Shown here piece by piece: positions 19,187 through 30,828 of a stretch of DNA of 64,000 bases. The stretch's first letter is position 1. Every line of letters begins with the position of its first letter. Both the position numbers and the translations under genes were made by a program. The notes beneath the pieces are model-generated. The model saw only the letters and a program-made list of their open reading frames with translations, ran no database searches and was not told the DNA's origin. The DNA is taken from assembly GCA_013076295.1 (NCBI GenBank), contig RQOL01000855.1, positions 186,001-250,000 on the forward strand. Direction: 5' to 3'. The DNA is from Sanderia malayensis (taxonomy: Eukaryota; Cnidaria; Scyphozoa; Semaeostomeae; Pelagiidae).

Positions 19187-20603
19187 TATATCCGTCATAT
19201 CAAGATTGAAAACAATAGAAATAAAGCACGCGCTCAAGCATGCGCTGAAGGGGCAAGCAGTCAGTCTCATGGGAGATGGCGCCAAAAAAAGTTCTAGGCG
19301 AAGTCTGGATGTGATTGTTTATTCAACTTTGGCTTCAAATCTTTGACACATTTTCAATAACCTGTGCTTGAAAATGATGTTATGGTGGCATCGAAACGTC
19401 GCTGAAACAAAATTATATTAATTATACTATAGTCTTAAAATGACTGAAATTCAAAATAACTAAACACTAACCCCGAAATCTTTGTGAGCTTCGTCCAATT
19501 CCGTTCTGCAATTCCATACAAGCTTTGATAACAACTGATGTCATACTCCTGCAGAATTCAGTCACATTTTCTGTCCTTCATTCTCCAAGTATTTCCCACG
19601 ACATCTTGTTCAACTTTTGCAATATCTTCTGCCCAGAACTTGCTTGTTCCTATTTCCAAGGTATGCAAATATCGTTTCTAATTGTATTTCATACTTGTTG
19701 TCTTATCGATAAGGTTTGAAAACGGAGGCTTCAACACACGTTGTTCAGTATTAATCTTCCAGCCATCTTCGCTCGATGACACCACCCGCCTTGAACATGT
19801 TCCTCACTGGATGACAACACAAACCGAAAAAACAACAAGGGAAAAACAAACACGTGAAAAGTTTCAATACTTGCGCAACCGCGCAGACAGGAAATGCATT
19901 GGAGAACTTATTTATGACCGTATTTGGTAATATCATAGAAGAAAACAGGAAATGCCAAACTCTCAGTGCCCCACACAATACAAACATTGTTATCGATTCT
20001 TTCCAAGGCTCAAACCCATCTTTTCACATTTCAAGTTTCATTCATTTCTCAACAAACCCAATTAATTACAAGATATAATATGTTACATTTTAGTAACAAT
20101 GCGAATCAAAAGGTTACTAATCCAAGTACAACAACGAATGACAATTTATGTTGTTCGACTTTCTTCGTGACTGGAGCACGATTAACAGTGACTGAAACAA
20201 TTAACTCTTCCTTACTTTACTCTTGATTTGATTACTCTTAAAACCCAAAAACTTTCTCTACTAATAATTCTATTTACAGGGCAATTATAATCATTTTAAA
20301 GGTCATGATGACAATAAGCAAAAAAGTTTCTAGATATTTCGAGAAGAAAGACTAAATCATGCTTACGAAGTTAAAAACAAAATGATGCAATTGATTAAAA
20401 TTAGATTTGACGAAATGGTACAAAATAGACACTCTACAACATTACTCAATGTTAAGGTTAATACAAGTCAATATAAATTATACAAAATAACAAAATCAAT
20501 CATCAAAAAATAAAATTTATTGAGGAGGACAGATGGAAAGAACTCCTCTGAACTTTCGAAGTTATTACCACCATCTATATAGTATACAGCAATAATAATG
20601 GAA
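19187..20603. other. Intergenic stretch, nothing recognised
   Basis: Several short frames of 60-90 codons exist on both strands but none resembles a known family. I see no TIR pair. Confidence 0.3.
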
Positions 20604-20871
20604 TTACCGTAAACTGTTTTTGCAACCGTTTTCGTTAAAAACGAAATTTTAGCTGGATTATTGTTCAATATTAAGCAAAATAAAAGCTACACGATGCAGC
20701 CAAGCAATAAAGTTATTGGTTCAAACTTGCTGTTATTTGCAATACATTCATTAAACAAATTCAATGCCTGGAAACCTGGGCTCAATGTCCTTGCAAATGA
20801 TTATCAGGATTGGGGCTTATTCGAGGGGAGGGCTTATTCGAAGGTGGGGGTTTATTCGAGGATTTACGGTA
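20604..20871. mobile_element. MITE, 'GCTTATTCGAGG/TTTACGGTA' family, copy 2
   Basis: It starts 'ttaccgtaaa' and ends 'ttattcgaggatttacggtaa'. The interior ('gttcaatattaagcaaaataaaagct', 'tgctgttatttgcaatacattca') matches the element at 42903-43150 over most of its length. Confidence 0.75.
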
Positions 20872-21990
20872 AATACTTCTAATTTAAAATGGTTTTACCG
20901 GGTCCTAGTTCTTGGTAGAAAGAGGTTACCAGCTTTAGCCTGACGGGTTTGGATGTTGTGTTTTGTTAAATAAGTGAGACCAAAGTTAAACATTGCTCTT
21001 CTCATGTGCCGAATCAAATAGGTGAATTAAGTGCACGACAAAAGCCACGTTTAACTTGATTAAATACGGCAGATTTGATTTGGAGCGATAGATTATATTT
21101 GGAGCGACACGTCCAACTTAAACGTTTACTAGAGCATTTGAATAATAACAATTGCAAGGGAAGCGGAAATGTTCTATTGTTACATGCTATTAAGAGCGAC
21201 ATTAAGTTCGACGTTTAACTTTCTGCCGCTCTAGAGTCGCTCCACTGCCGTACTTAATTGTATTTGATTTGGGTCATGAGAAGCAGTGCTTCCACATTGG
21301 AGGAAATTTCCTGACCTGTTCTTAAAAAGAAAAGTTGATGGGAAAAGATGTAATCGAGGCAGTCACACCTTCTCCATCAGAGCAGACAAAAGCGGCAGTA
21401 CTAAATTCTAAAATGAAAAGAAAGAGAGTTCAAGCAAAGCTAGGTGAAGTCTTGACGTCCGATGATGGTGTCGAAAGGCTGAGGAAAGAGAGGGAAAGAG
21501 AAGCAAGAATCAGACAAAAACAACCTCCAAAAGGGCAAAATAGCTTTGAACTCATTGCTAGTAGCTCTAGTTCTAAATCAAACACAGCAACAAAGACGAA
21601 GAAAAAAATCTCAATGGTTCCGGAAGAAAGCTAACGAGGGGAGATAAGAGTGAGAAGGAATCTAATGTCTCTTACTACTCATCCACAGAAGACCAAGACC
21701 AAGATGAAGACCAAGAAGTACCATGTATCAGTTGTGGAAGGCTTGTGGAGATGAAGCAAAAAAAATACAAATAAGAAATACATGTTTGTAATGTTTGGAC
21801 TTGTGTCCAGTATTTGCCAAATGATTTTGATATTTCACGAGAGTTCTTGTGCCAAGAATGCTTATCTTGACTGTGACATTTTAAGAACATCGCTATTCTT
21901 TTGGGTTTTTGTAGTTTGTAAAATCTCTTGATTGTGACTGAGAAAAACGGAAGAGTGACGAGAACGAGGAGACAAAAGCGAAGGCTTGAG
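20872..21990. other. Intergenic stretch with imperfect 'ggagcgac/cgtttaac' repeats and a Lys-rich frame
   Basis: Around 21010-21262 the words 'cgtttaactt', 'gagcgac' and 'aattaagt' recur in both orientations, which may mark a decayed inverted-repeat element. A 99-codon Lys/Glu-rich frame at 21335-21634 leads toward the transposase relic that follows and may be its N-terminal part. I do not recognise it. Confidence 0.3.
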
Positions 21991-23645
21991 TTTTGAAATT
22001 AGAAAAAACGATAGATTCGTTCGAATTAGAAATCGTAGTATTCTGTGTTGGATTTCCTTTGAAGAAGGTTGAGTCAGATCGTGAGAGCTCAAAAACAGCT
22101 CTAGTAAGACATCAGGAAAGTAGCACCCACAAAGAGGCAATGAAAAGAGGTGCAATATTAGAAGGAACAAACAAGAAAATCGACTCCATGTCTGGTCCAA
22201 GCGACAGGGTTAAAGCAAGAATGCAAATTAAAATTGCTAGTTCTATTGCTGAGAAAAATTTGCCTATCAGCATATCTGAAGATCTGATGTTTATTATTGA
22301 GTAGTTTATTTCCCAATGATAAAACTTGACGTAGAGTCTTAATGGGAAAGCAAAAAACAGCCAATGTTATTCGTCAGGTGGTTGGATTCAAGCTCTTAAG
22401 AGAAGGTTGTCAGAAGCTGCAAGAACGCAAGTGTTCTTTGATCATTGACGAGACAACAGACCGTTCAACACAAACTCTACTGCATCTTCTTGCTACCTAT
22501 TTTGACGATGAAGAATATCCTCAATTCCGGATAGAAAAGCAATCACAATAACTGATTGTCTTGTCAAAAGTCTTCAAGAAGGGCAAATCCCATTTGCAAA
22601 TGTGATTGGTTTTGTGCAGACACATGCAATATCGCAATATGATGTTTGGGATGAATCATTCTCAACATTAAATCATATTCTCAACATTCTCAACAACATC
22701 GCTTTGTCCAAACATAAATTATCATGTCTGGACAAAGTTCACCAGTATCCCAAATCCATTGGGCTTCGTGCACCTCAATGCACGATTATGATGGGTTGAT
22801 ACCAGTTTTGGCCAGAATTCCTGTTTGTAAGACCCATTCTGCAGATTGTGAGAGGCGAGTATCTGCATAGAGTTTCATGAAAACAAGTTGAAGAAACCGA
22901 CTTCAGGGACGAAAAATCAGTAACAATTTGTACATAAATTTGAATATGCCAGTAGTGGGAGAATATGATCCACTACCAGCTTTTCACTACTTCATGACAG
23001 ATAGAAAACGCTGGACCCGAGATACCCCAAAAGCTGACAAGCAGTCTTGGTTCCGAAAAGTTTTTGAGAACAGAGATATTAAAAAAAAAGAAAATCAAAA
23101 TAAGCTGGTTCAGCGAAGCTTTTAAACTGTATTGACAGTTTACTTTGAGATTGTTACTTGCATGGATGTGCACGAGGACGACATTTACTAAAAGAATTTT
23201 TTCTTGGAATTTGTCTAATATTGTCTTGTTAAAAAGTTATCATTGCACAAATTCGATTTTATCACTGCTCAATCATGATTTATCACTGCACAAATTGGTT
23301 ATGACTTCACGCTAAACGCCAAAATAAACCCTGCATTACTGAAAGAACGGTTCCCTTGCACTGCAAACTGCAAAATGTTCATGTCATTCCATATGTCTTT
23401 GTGCCTCACACGCGGGAAAAAAGCTGCCAAGATCTTTGGAAGATTTATGAAGAAACATATACCCTCATTTCAATGTATCTTCAAAATAAACAGATGCATT
23501 GCGGGAATTTCAAGACTTTTTTGAAGCTGACTAGCACAAAATGCTGCAAGCTTCTCAGACAAGATGGCTCTCCATGAAGCAATGCGTGGATCGCATTATT
23601 GAACAGTATGAAGTATTGACTCATCTTCAGACACAGCGCTCTTCT
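21991..23645 (+). pseudogene. Degenerate hAT-type transposase (SCAND3/ZBED-like)
   Basis: Broken frames line up in the order expected for hAT-derived DUF4371 proteins. A segment with 'HQESSTHKEAMKRG' (21991-22304) is followed by a part with 'CSLIIDETTDRSTQTLLHLL' (22342-22551). A 'PFANVIGF' stretch lies around 22590, and 'SQTRWLSMKQCVDRIIEQYE' (about 23550-23620) is the RW-motif region. Frameshifts and stops separate the parts and the C-terminal dimerisation region is not visible, so the gene is dead. The family name rests on motif memory; Asp-Glu-Thr-Thr-Asp is the strongest mark. Confidence 0.65.
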
Positions 23646-23989
23646 CAGTCTGAAAGAAGGTTCAACAATAGCTGGCTGGTAAGATTGGTAGATAGATTTT
23701 CCTGGTAGGCCTCTGGCCTAAGTATTCTCTGGCTTTGTTTTTAGGCCTAGGCATATCAGACTCTTTATAGTCATTTGGCAGAGGTTTGTGGCTACGAGGA
23801 TTAACAGTTTTGAACCACCACCAACACCGACTTGCACTTGTTTGTTGCTGTTTTTCTGCCTTTGGATCTTGGTGCGTTCGACCGACTTGCGTAGTGCTAC
23901 TTGACGGGTACAATCCTTGCTGCATGAATTGGAGAGTGAGGTAAGGAAGCTTTTCAAAAGAATTAATTTTGATTTTCTTGATCTGGAAT

Positions 23990-24125
23990 ATGCCAGAGAA
24001 ACGAAAGTTTTCTCCATTGATAAGAGCAATGTCATCACGTAAACTACTCAGGCCATTGTGAACGGGAAGAATGTGAGAGTTTTGTTTGACAGTGGGAGTC
24101 ATAGGTCTAAAGGTCTTTTGTCACC
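23990..24125 (+). pseudogene. Retropepsin-like fragment (LTR retrotransposon)
   Basis: A plus-strand frame reads 'QAIVNGKNVRVLFDSGSHRS' and then hits a stop. Asp-Ser-Gly-Ser after a 'RVLF' beta strand is the active-site signature of retropepsin-like proteases in BEL/Pao and some Gypsy elements. Upstream sequence is frameshifted. It may belong to the BEL/Pao pieces further right, although the order is not collinear. Confidence 0.4.
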
Positions 24126-25040
24126 TACCATGTAACATGGTATTTCTTTTAATAAATTTAAACTTGTTCGTTCTTTTTTGCAGAAAATTAGCAAGATTAA
24201 GACAAACTTTGGCTGATTACGAAACAAAAAGTCTGTAAGACGAGATTCCTACACTGAAACATTGGAAGCAAGAATTATTTATTTGTTTTTGATTAATTTC
24301 AGTTTGGATTATCGAATGTTGGATATTAATAATTTGAATTTGATTATAATTGTTTGTTTTATTTCTCACTTTCAGTCACAATAGCGTGAGCAAATAAATG
24401 CCATATTAGCTCATCTAGATATTGCGAGAAAGTATATTCTCCAGGCAAAAGAAAAAGCTTTAAACGAGGAATCAATCGTGAAAATGAAACAAGGTGTTCT
24501 TTAAAAGCAATGCTGCTGATATGTTTCCAAACGCAGCTCAGTTAAAGAAAATGAAACATTTCTATGTTAATACTGATTTTGATGTGATTAAACTCGAGGA
24601 AAATGTAGAGTACTCGAAAGTAGAGTCAGAAAAGGCCGTTTAAGGCAACTAGCGGGTTACACTCTTGTCTTACGGTGTGCCACGTGGTATAAGCCCTCAT
24701 AAGGAACTCCCGTAAGCCAGGCGTGCAAATTTACATTCTCCTGCATTTCCTGTAGCTATATAACCTCTGCTGTCTGTTGTCAGGAACATTCGTAGTCCGT
24801 TTGTAAATCGTCGTGGCAGGAATCAATGGCATTAGTTGCTTAGGTGTGGCCCCATTTTTGCTGCGTATAGGCCATTTCGTACATTCTACAGGGATACATA
24901 GATTGCAAGTTGGTGTATTAATTTATTAATTCATTTATTTGTTTATAGTCATTAGAATATTCATTATTTAATTTAGTACAAATTTGTTTTTGTAGCGAAC
25001 CACACATGAAAATACACGTTTGTTATGATAAGCCATTGCT

Positions 25041-26560
25041 GTGTTTTTATTGCGTTGGCTCTGTTGGGCGTGGTCCGAGCGTGGGCTACAGAAGGTCGTT
25101 TGTGGTAGAAAAGAATTGTTCCAAGAGTTTCCAGCTCTCAGATCTAAAGCAAATGCTTTGGCTGTCAGACCGAAACTTTTGATGGATGAAGAAAAGCCCA
25201 TTATTGACAAAGAGAGAGCGCTGCAAAAGGAGAAAGGACAGTTCTTGAAAGAAGATCAAGAAAAAAAGAATATAAGAGTTACCTCTGCTCAGATTGCAAA
25301 GTGCAAAGAAAGAAGAGCAGCAAACTGCTTGAAATTACAATTTCAAAAAGAGAAGACTTTCGAGCTGCAAAAGGATAATTTTGAATAATTTTGAATTTTG
25401 GGTAATTTGTAATGCAAGGAAGTCAATGGAGTCTATCAGTTCAGTAGCGACCTGCGGCAGTGGAGCTGTTGAAAAAGAGACTCAGTAAAGGGGCGATTAC
25501 AAAGAAATTGCACACAAACGAGTTGCTAAAGGTAAACGTGGTGTTTAGCGAGAAGGACGTAGACAGATTTATACAGCTGTACGACAACTTAAGGACTCCA
25601 GTGCCGCATTTACCCATGGGCCAACTGGGCCCGGGCCCAGGGGCCCCTTAAGATTCTTAGATTTAGGGGGCCCCGAGCAAAATTTCGAAAAACCTATGAA
25701 CTGTTGTTGATTTCATTCTTGTATTTGAATTGAAAACTAATGTCTTCAAACAACACAGTGGCTTCATTTTTTGACAATATGTGATCCTGTAAATGATATA
25801 TTATTGTTTGATGAGTTTGGCGCCATCAGCCAGTAATCATGATTTTTCTTTTTATTTCCGTTAGCAAGTTGTTAGTATGCCAATAAAATTATGCTTACAG
25901 GGTACTGAGGACTGAAAACACGTGACAGAAAAACTTTTTTACATATTTCAGGGGGCCCAAATCAACTTTGGGCCCTGGGCCCCAACTGACTTAAATGCGG
26001 CCCTGGACTCATTATCGAGGAATCGAGGATCTGAAAGTTGACACTTGCTGGTATTGTCGTTCCCATGCTGATGGAAAAGATACCATAATGTTCCGGTTGA
26101 ACATGCTGTGAAACCGAGGCAGGCATTTGGAATGGGACATGAAAGATCTATTGAAAGCATTCGAGGAAGAGTTGGAACTGGGAGACAGTCAGGTCCCAAT
26201 GACGGAGAGAAACGATGGTCATAGAGACAACAGTAAAATTGTGTCAGATAATGCAAAAATATTCAAGGCCGCGGCAAACGTTTTGGATAGTTTTTGTAGA
26301 AATAGAGCTGCGTGTGATTTTCTTGGATGAAGATGCATAAAATGGCGATTTACTTTAGAAAGAAGCCCCTGGTGGGGAGGTTTTTTGAACCGGTACACGG
26401 ATCAGTCTAATGTTGTTTAAGAAAGGTTCTTGGTAAAGCAAAACTTTCATTTGACGAAGTCAGCACGCATATAATCGAGATTTAAAGTACGCTTAAACTG
26501 CTGTTAACGCCGTGAGAAGCGGACGTGTTTTTCATGTGCGGTGACTTCAAAGGATTTCCA
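25041..26560 (+). pseudogene. BEL/Pao LTR retrotransposon relic (gag-like DUF1759 and integrase pieces)
   Basis: The 25460-25597 frame (MELLKKRLSKGAITKKLHTN...FIQLYDNLRT) resumes at 26006 beyond an inserted MITE and runs to about 26190 with 'MKDLLKAFEEELELG'. This is the DUF1759 pattern of BEL/Pao Gag. From about 26237 come 'SDNAKIFKAAANVLDSF' and, after stops, 'WRFTLERSPWWGGF', which match the C-terminal part of the BEL/Pao integrase core. Reverse transcriptase is missing between them, so large internal deletions have occurred. A Lys/Glu-rich frame at 25041-25388 may be the Gag N-terminus. Confidence 0.6.
25599..26005. mobile_element. hAT-like MITE with GGGCCC-rich TIRs
   Basis: It opens CAGTGCCGCATTTACCCATG and closes with the inverse of CAGGGCCGCATTTAAGTCAG. 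Dense 'gggcccgggccc' blocks lie just inside both ends. 'gactc' flanks both sides (25594-25598 and 26006-26010). Termini beginning CAG next to a G/C-rich block suggest hAT, although an 8-bp duplication is not clear. It interrupts the DUF1759 frame of the BEL/Pao relic. Confidence 0.75.
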
Positions 26561-26666
26561 ATATGCGAGTCGATCCTTTGTGATGCTACTTTTTTAGTTT
26601 TTGTCTTTTTTGTTTTTTGTTTTTTTACTCTTTTATGCGGTTTTAAATCATTATGGATGAGAAAAA

Positions 26667-27870
26667 ATGGCTGATGTATTAGATAAAAAACTATCTGAGA
26701 TCTTGGATAAAAAACTTGCCTCATTCAAAGCCGAAATCGAAATTACAGTGGAATCCCGCTATAACGAACTTCCCGCTATTACGAACTAAAACTCCGGTCC
26801 CTTGGATTCTGGGAAGCAAATCCTACTGTAAATGCTCCCTGTATAACGAACCCTGGATATAACGAACTCTCGTTATTACGAACAAAACTTCCGATCCCCT
26901 GACCACAAATACCCTCGATATAGCGAATCTTTGAAAAAACTTATCGCCAAGGGTAAAGTTTTTCAAGCTCAAGGGTGAATTTTTTCAAGCTCTGGATGGA
27001 CTTCAAACACCGAGCCTTTTTTGTGCGGAAATAGGGAACGAAATGCGAAGAAGATCAATTCCCTCTCGAAATTTTATGACGTAGCAATGAGAAACAAAAA
27101 GCAAAAAAATATCACTGATTTTCTTGTTTAACAGAGCAGAAAAAATAAAAGGAGATAAAATAGAAATAGTAATTAAAAAATCGACATCAAGTGGTAATAT
27201 CGACTTTGCTTTGTGATGTTTCATTGTTAAACATGCCTGAGCGTCTTTTCGTGTTGAAATCTATCAGAGCAATAACTGTTGTCATCCTGCAAACTGTTTT
27301 TTGGAACAATATAGTGTGCCATTTAAGCGCGAATACTTGAGGGAGGGTCCAACAGACATTCTGGCCCATTTGCTTTTGGAATTCTGCATAAAAAAATGTC
27401 CCTTCTGTACAACGAACTCCCGCTATTGCGAACTATTTTCTCGGTCCCTACAGAGTTCGTTATAGCGGGATTCCACTGTACAATTGAAGAGAACATCGAT
27501 AAAGCCTTCGCCTCTCAGTACTCGAAAATAAATAAAAAATTGCAAGACATAGAAAAGGCGCAACAATTTCAATCTGATCAGTATGAAAGTTTCAAAGAAC
27601 AGATTGGAGGTATACTGAGAATAAACACAGAGCTTAAAAATGAAAACGAGCATCTCCTCAAACGTATTAGAGATCTGGAAAAAAAGATCAACAAAGAAGC
27701 AAAGCCATTGATGACTTGGAGCAATATGGGCGCAGATTGATGGTAGAAGTTTCTGGCATTCCCCGGCTTCAAAATGAAAATTGTGAAGAGCTGATGATCG
27801 AGATCGGGAAACCGCAAAAAGCAGTGACAGTGAGAGTTTGTGATAGTGGCCAATAAAAACACATACAGGA
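26667..27870 (+). pseudogene. LINE-type ORF1-like coiled-coil protein, split by a Tigger MITE
   Basis: ATG at 26667 opens a frame with a repeated 'LDKKL' heptad pattern. The frame stops at the MITE (26746) and resumes in the same phase at 27481. It continues as a coiled coil rich in Lys/Glu ('DKAFASQYSKINKKLQDIEK'). Near 27700 a one-base shift moves to a frame reading 'DDLEQYGRRLMVEVSGIPR', the hallmark junction of L1/CR1-type ORF1 proteins (coiled coil to RRM-like). Stops follow after 27855. ORF1p is an RNA-binding chaperone of non-LTR retrotransposons. Confidence 0.6.
26746..27478. mobile_element. Tigger/pogo-like MITE, 733 bp, perfect TA duplication
   Basis: The TIR CAGTGGAATCCCGCTATAAC is the inverse of the right end GTTATAGCGGGATTCCACTG. 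TA lies at 26744-26745 and 27479-27480. Internal 'tataacgaactc' words recur. The terminus is typical of Tigger/pogo elements. No transposase. Removing it restores the phase of the surrounding ORF1-like frame. Confidence 0.9.
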
Positions 27871-27959
27871 GACACAAACCAAAATATATACTATTTCACT
27901 CACTGGTAAAATGAAAATATCAGCGAGAGCCATCCATATTCAAGAAGCACCATAAAGAG

Positions 27960-28332
27960 AGCGAAGATACACCAGGGGTCATTTGATATCTGGCAGCCGG
28001 TTGATTGTGGATTTGGGAGCATGATAAAATCCATGACCCATATCATTCAAGGTGAATGGCTGGAAGATTATCAGAATATTGAGCTGTGGCTGGGGAATTC
28101 TGAGCAGAAGATTCATGTAAAGCAGCAAAGAATCCTTATCAGTGATTGGATGGGTGAAGCCTTAAGCTATTTTTCAGACGACAACTACGCAAAATTGCGC
28201 TCCTGCTGCTTTGAAAAAACAGGGTGCCTAATAACTGCGGACGACTCTGAAGATCCAAAGATTCAACCAGAAGGACTACCAAATTATATGTTCTCACAAC
28301 CATTACAGGTACTAGCTGGCAAAAAAATATAG
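27960..28332 (+). pseudogene. DDE_1-type (pogo/Jerky-like) transposase, C-terminal fragment
   Basis: The frame begins upstream of the Met at 28021 with 'IWQPVDCGFGSMIKS'. It continues through 'WLEDYQNIELWLGN', 'RILISDWMGEAL' and 'CFEKTGCLITADDSEDPKIQ' before a stop at 28330. This resembles the region after the last catalytic acidic residue in DDE_1 superfamily endonucleases, where a conserved 'Q P.D .G.G' segment is followed by Trp-rich helices. The N-terminal and catalytic part is absent. Confidence 0.4.
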
Positions 28333-28880
28333 AATGCCCGCCACAAGAAGATGCAGTATAATTCCATCACTGCCACAAAACTCAAATCATCAGGACGTCC
28401 CAAAAACCAAGCCAACAATCTGAGGAGGCTGTCCGTGCCCCTGTGAGACAACCAGGCATCCCAGCAGTTCACTCTGCTGCTTCCTCGTGTAGTCAGGGTG
28501 TTTCGGCCGCGTTGGTCGCTGGTGCTTCTTCTCGGACTCTGTCAAGTGAGCCCAATACGCGTTCCTCTGGTGAGGCTCCTGTGTCTTTATCCGCCATTAC
28601 CAGTGCTTCCCGACCAATGAGAGCTACTCAAACTCCCCATCCAGCTGCCGTTGCTCCAGCCATTGCCCTGACAGGAGTTACAGAAAATGTTGCTGAACCT
28701 GTCGTCACAACCCGTTAAGACGTACCTCCAGTACCCTTTGCCAGTTGACTTGAACACCTCTTATTATTACCAGTACCCAAGACGGTCCAGTGGTGTGATG
28801 CTGATGGTCGACCCTCATATGCAGCTACTCAGCCGTATGCATGTCTGACACTGATGACGTTTGCTCTGGGCGGATCAAGC
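28333..28880 (+). other. Ser/Ala/Pro-rich frame of unknown origin
   Basis: A 91-codon low-complexity frame (28443-28718) is rich in Ser, Ala, Pro and Thr. It lies between transposon fragments, and I do not recognise a family. It may be a linker of a neighbouring element. Confidence 0.25.
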
Positions 28881-28894
28881 GCTCAGCGCACAAT

Positions 28895-29110
28895 GTTGTG
28901 TTTTGAGAACCTTCCTCCTTTATTGCGGGCAAAATCCACAGTCATCTTGACGCATGGCAGGAAATCACGCACGATTATCCAAAGCGTGATGAAATCCTGG
29001 ACATCATTACAAATGGAATATCTATTAAGCGCTATTTCAAGCATTTCAAGGGCTCATTTCACGGTCACAACTTTGATTCTCATTTCCCACCACGGGCACG
29101 CTCTTCAAAT
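28895..29110 (+). pseudogene. DIRS-like retroelement fragment
   Basis: A frame reads 'EPSSFIAGKIHSHLDAWQEI' and then 'YFKHFKGSFHGHNFDSHFPP'. This resembles the segment just before the reverse transcriptase of DIRS-type or similar tyrosine-recombinase retroelements. No RT catalytic motif follows. The match is from memory and short. Confidence 0.3.
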
Positions 29111-29477
29111 AATAAAACTTGTAGGGATTGTTACAATAATGAGAAATGACATCTGTGACATAAACACAGATGACCCAGTATCTGAGGAGACTCGTGGAGA
29201 TAAATGGGACCAGAAGAGTGTTGGTGAAAATGTTCCTGCAACAATTTCTTCAAGGCTTCTGGCTTTTCCAAGGACACTGCAAAAAATCTAGGCAAGTCGC
29301 GTGTTCTTGTAGGTGAGGAAAATGAATTGAAACTGAAAGAGCGGCTTGTGATGACAGAGATGGAACCAGCTTCGCGAGATATACCGACAGTGGCTCGAAA
29401 AGATGGCAGCAGACGCTTTGAGGAGACTGGAGCCAACTTTTCAATTCTGTTGTAGTAAAGTTCAACCCACACTGTGT

Positions 29478-29570
29478 ACTTGCCTTTAAAAACAACAGGT
29501 TGAAATGTCTGCATTCCAAAAGAACAATGCAGCATTTTACAGCTAATAGTTGTTGCACTGTATGCCATAA
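29478..29570. repeat. Dispersed repeat, copy 1 (second at 36505-36600)
   Basis: 'tttaaaaacaacag.gtgaaatgtctgcatt' followed by 'aagaacaatgcag.atttt' and 'gttgttgcactgta.gcc' is shared with 36505-36600 at roughly 85% by eye. It probably marks the 3' or terminal part of one transposon family. Confidence 0.65.
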
Positions 29571-29610
29571 ACCATTTCGGAGTAGTGTCTGCCATTTGTT
29601 GCAAAGTGAC

Positions 29611-30828
29611 ATTTTGACCCTAATGGTGGTCACTTGTTGCTATAGTAAATTAGCCACAACAAAGTGTTGTTCATCATCATCTGCTGCGCTCGACTGTTTA
29701 AGGTAACTTGTTGATGTCTAAGAGATTTTTATTCAATTTAAATAAATTCTATGTAAATAAGTAGTTATTTAGCAATTTAAGTGTTGTCCAAATTTGTTAA
29801 TTTTAATCAAAATAATCAACAAGAAAAGTGGCCTAAACAAGAAAGTTATGGGAAGACATGGTCGTGGCTGTGCTGGAAAATGTAACAATGATACGTGCTA
29901 TCCTGAACGTTATGACACCAAGAAGCACGTAGAAACTTTGAAATTCCATAGATTTCCAACCAGTGATGAAGCCAAGAGAAATACATGGACTGGTTTGGTG
30001 AGTAAAGGCAGGGTTGGTTCCATTCCAAGTGGTGGAAGTAGAATTTCTTCCAACAATTTCTTAGATAGTAAACCAACGCCTAAAAATCCGAATCCTACTA
30101 TTTATCGCGCTAAACATTATTTTGAAAGACTTCAAGCAGAAGACGTTGACTAACAATTCAGGAAAACAGAGAAAAGAAAAATACAAGAAGAAGATCATCT
30201 CCAAGAAAAAGGATATGTTTGGTTTCAGGGCCATCAGGTGTGCAACATTCGATTTTGCACTGGTTTTGAAAAAGTGGAAACATTTCAGGCAATATTTGAC
30301 TTTCTTTTACCAAGAAGCAAATTAATGAAGCGCTGGGAAGGCCCTAAGAAACGTGCAAGAATCGCAACAGCCTCCACTTCAGCCTGCCAGCAAAAAACAG
30401 ATGATATTATAACTTCATCAGCATATGCAGAAGTAGATGAATTGCCAATTAACAGAAAAGGGCCAAGCAGAAAACTTTGTTTACAGCAAGAACATCTTCT
30501 TGCGTTAATGCGTTCACGGTTGGGCTTGCTTGTTAAAGACTTAGGCTTTCGATTTCAAATCTCTTCTGCCACAGATTCGCAGACCTGGATAACATGGATC
30601 AAACTGCTGTCAAAAGAACTGCGTTATTTAATAATATGGCCATCAAAAGGCCAGGTTGCAGCAATATTGCCGGGTGTTTTCTAGAAGCTTAAGGTATCAT
30701 GACTTGGTGATGTTTCCACACAGCTATTTCAAGATATCTTACATACACCAAACAAACGTTTCTTGGAATCTGAGCGTCGTATTCCGAGGACTATCTCAAC
30801 TAAACAGCTAAGAGAATACGAGTGTAAC
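29611..30828 (+). mobile_element. Transposon fragment, tandem copy 1: THAP-like plus Harbinger/ISL2EU-like transposase N-terminus
   Basis: This is one unit of a head-to-tail duplication with 30829-32047. It holds a frame from ATG 29848 (MGRHGRGCAGKCNNDTCYPE...KFHRFPTSDEAKRNTW), which resembles a THAP zinc finger. A second frame at 30238-30684 contains 'FEKVETFQAIFDFLLP' and 'LLALMRSRLGLLVKDLGFRF', the helix-turn-helix (HTH_Tnp_4) that precedes the DDE domain in IS4EU/ISL2EU transposases. The DDE catalytic domain is missing and the two frames are out of register, so the unit is a relic. Confidence 0.65.

Noticed and set aside
21010..21262. Inverted-repeat element with 'gagcgac' and 'cgtttaac' words
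   Set aside because: Recurring words are short and mostly in direct orientation; no consistent TIR or target duplication could be defined.
24640..24900. Possible LTR of the BEL/Pao relic (TATATAA box, CCACGTGG-like word)
   Set aside because: No second copy is present in the window, so an LTR cannot be supported.
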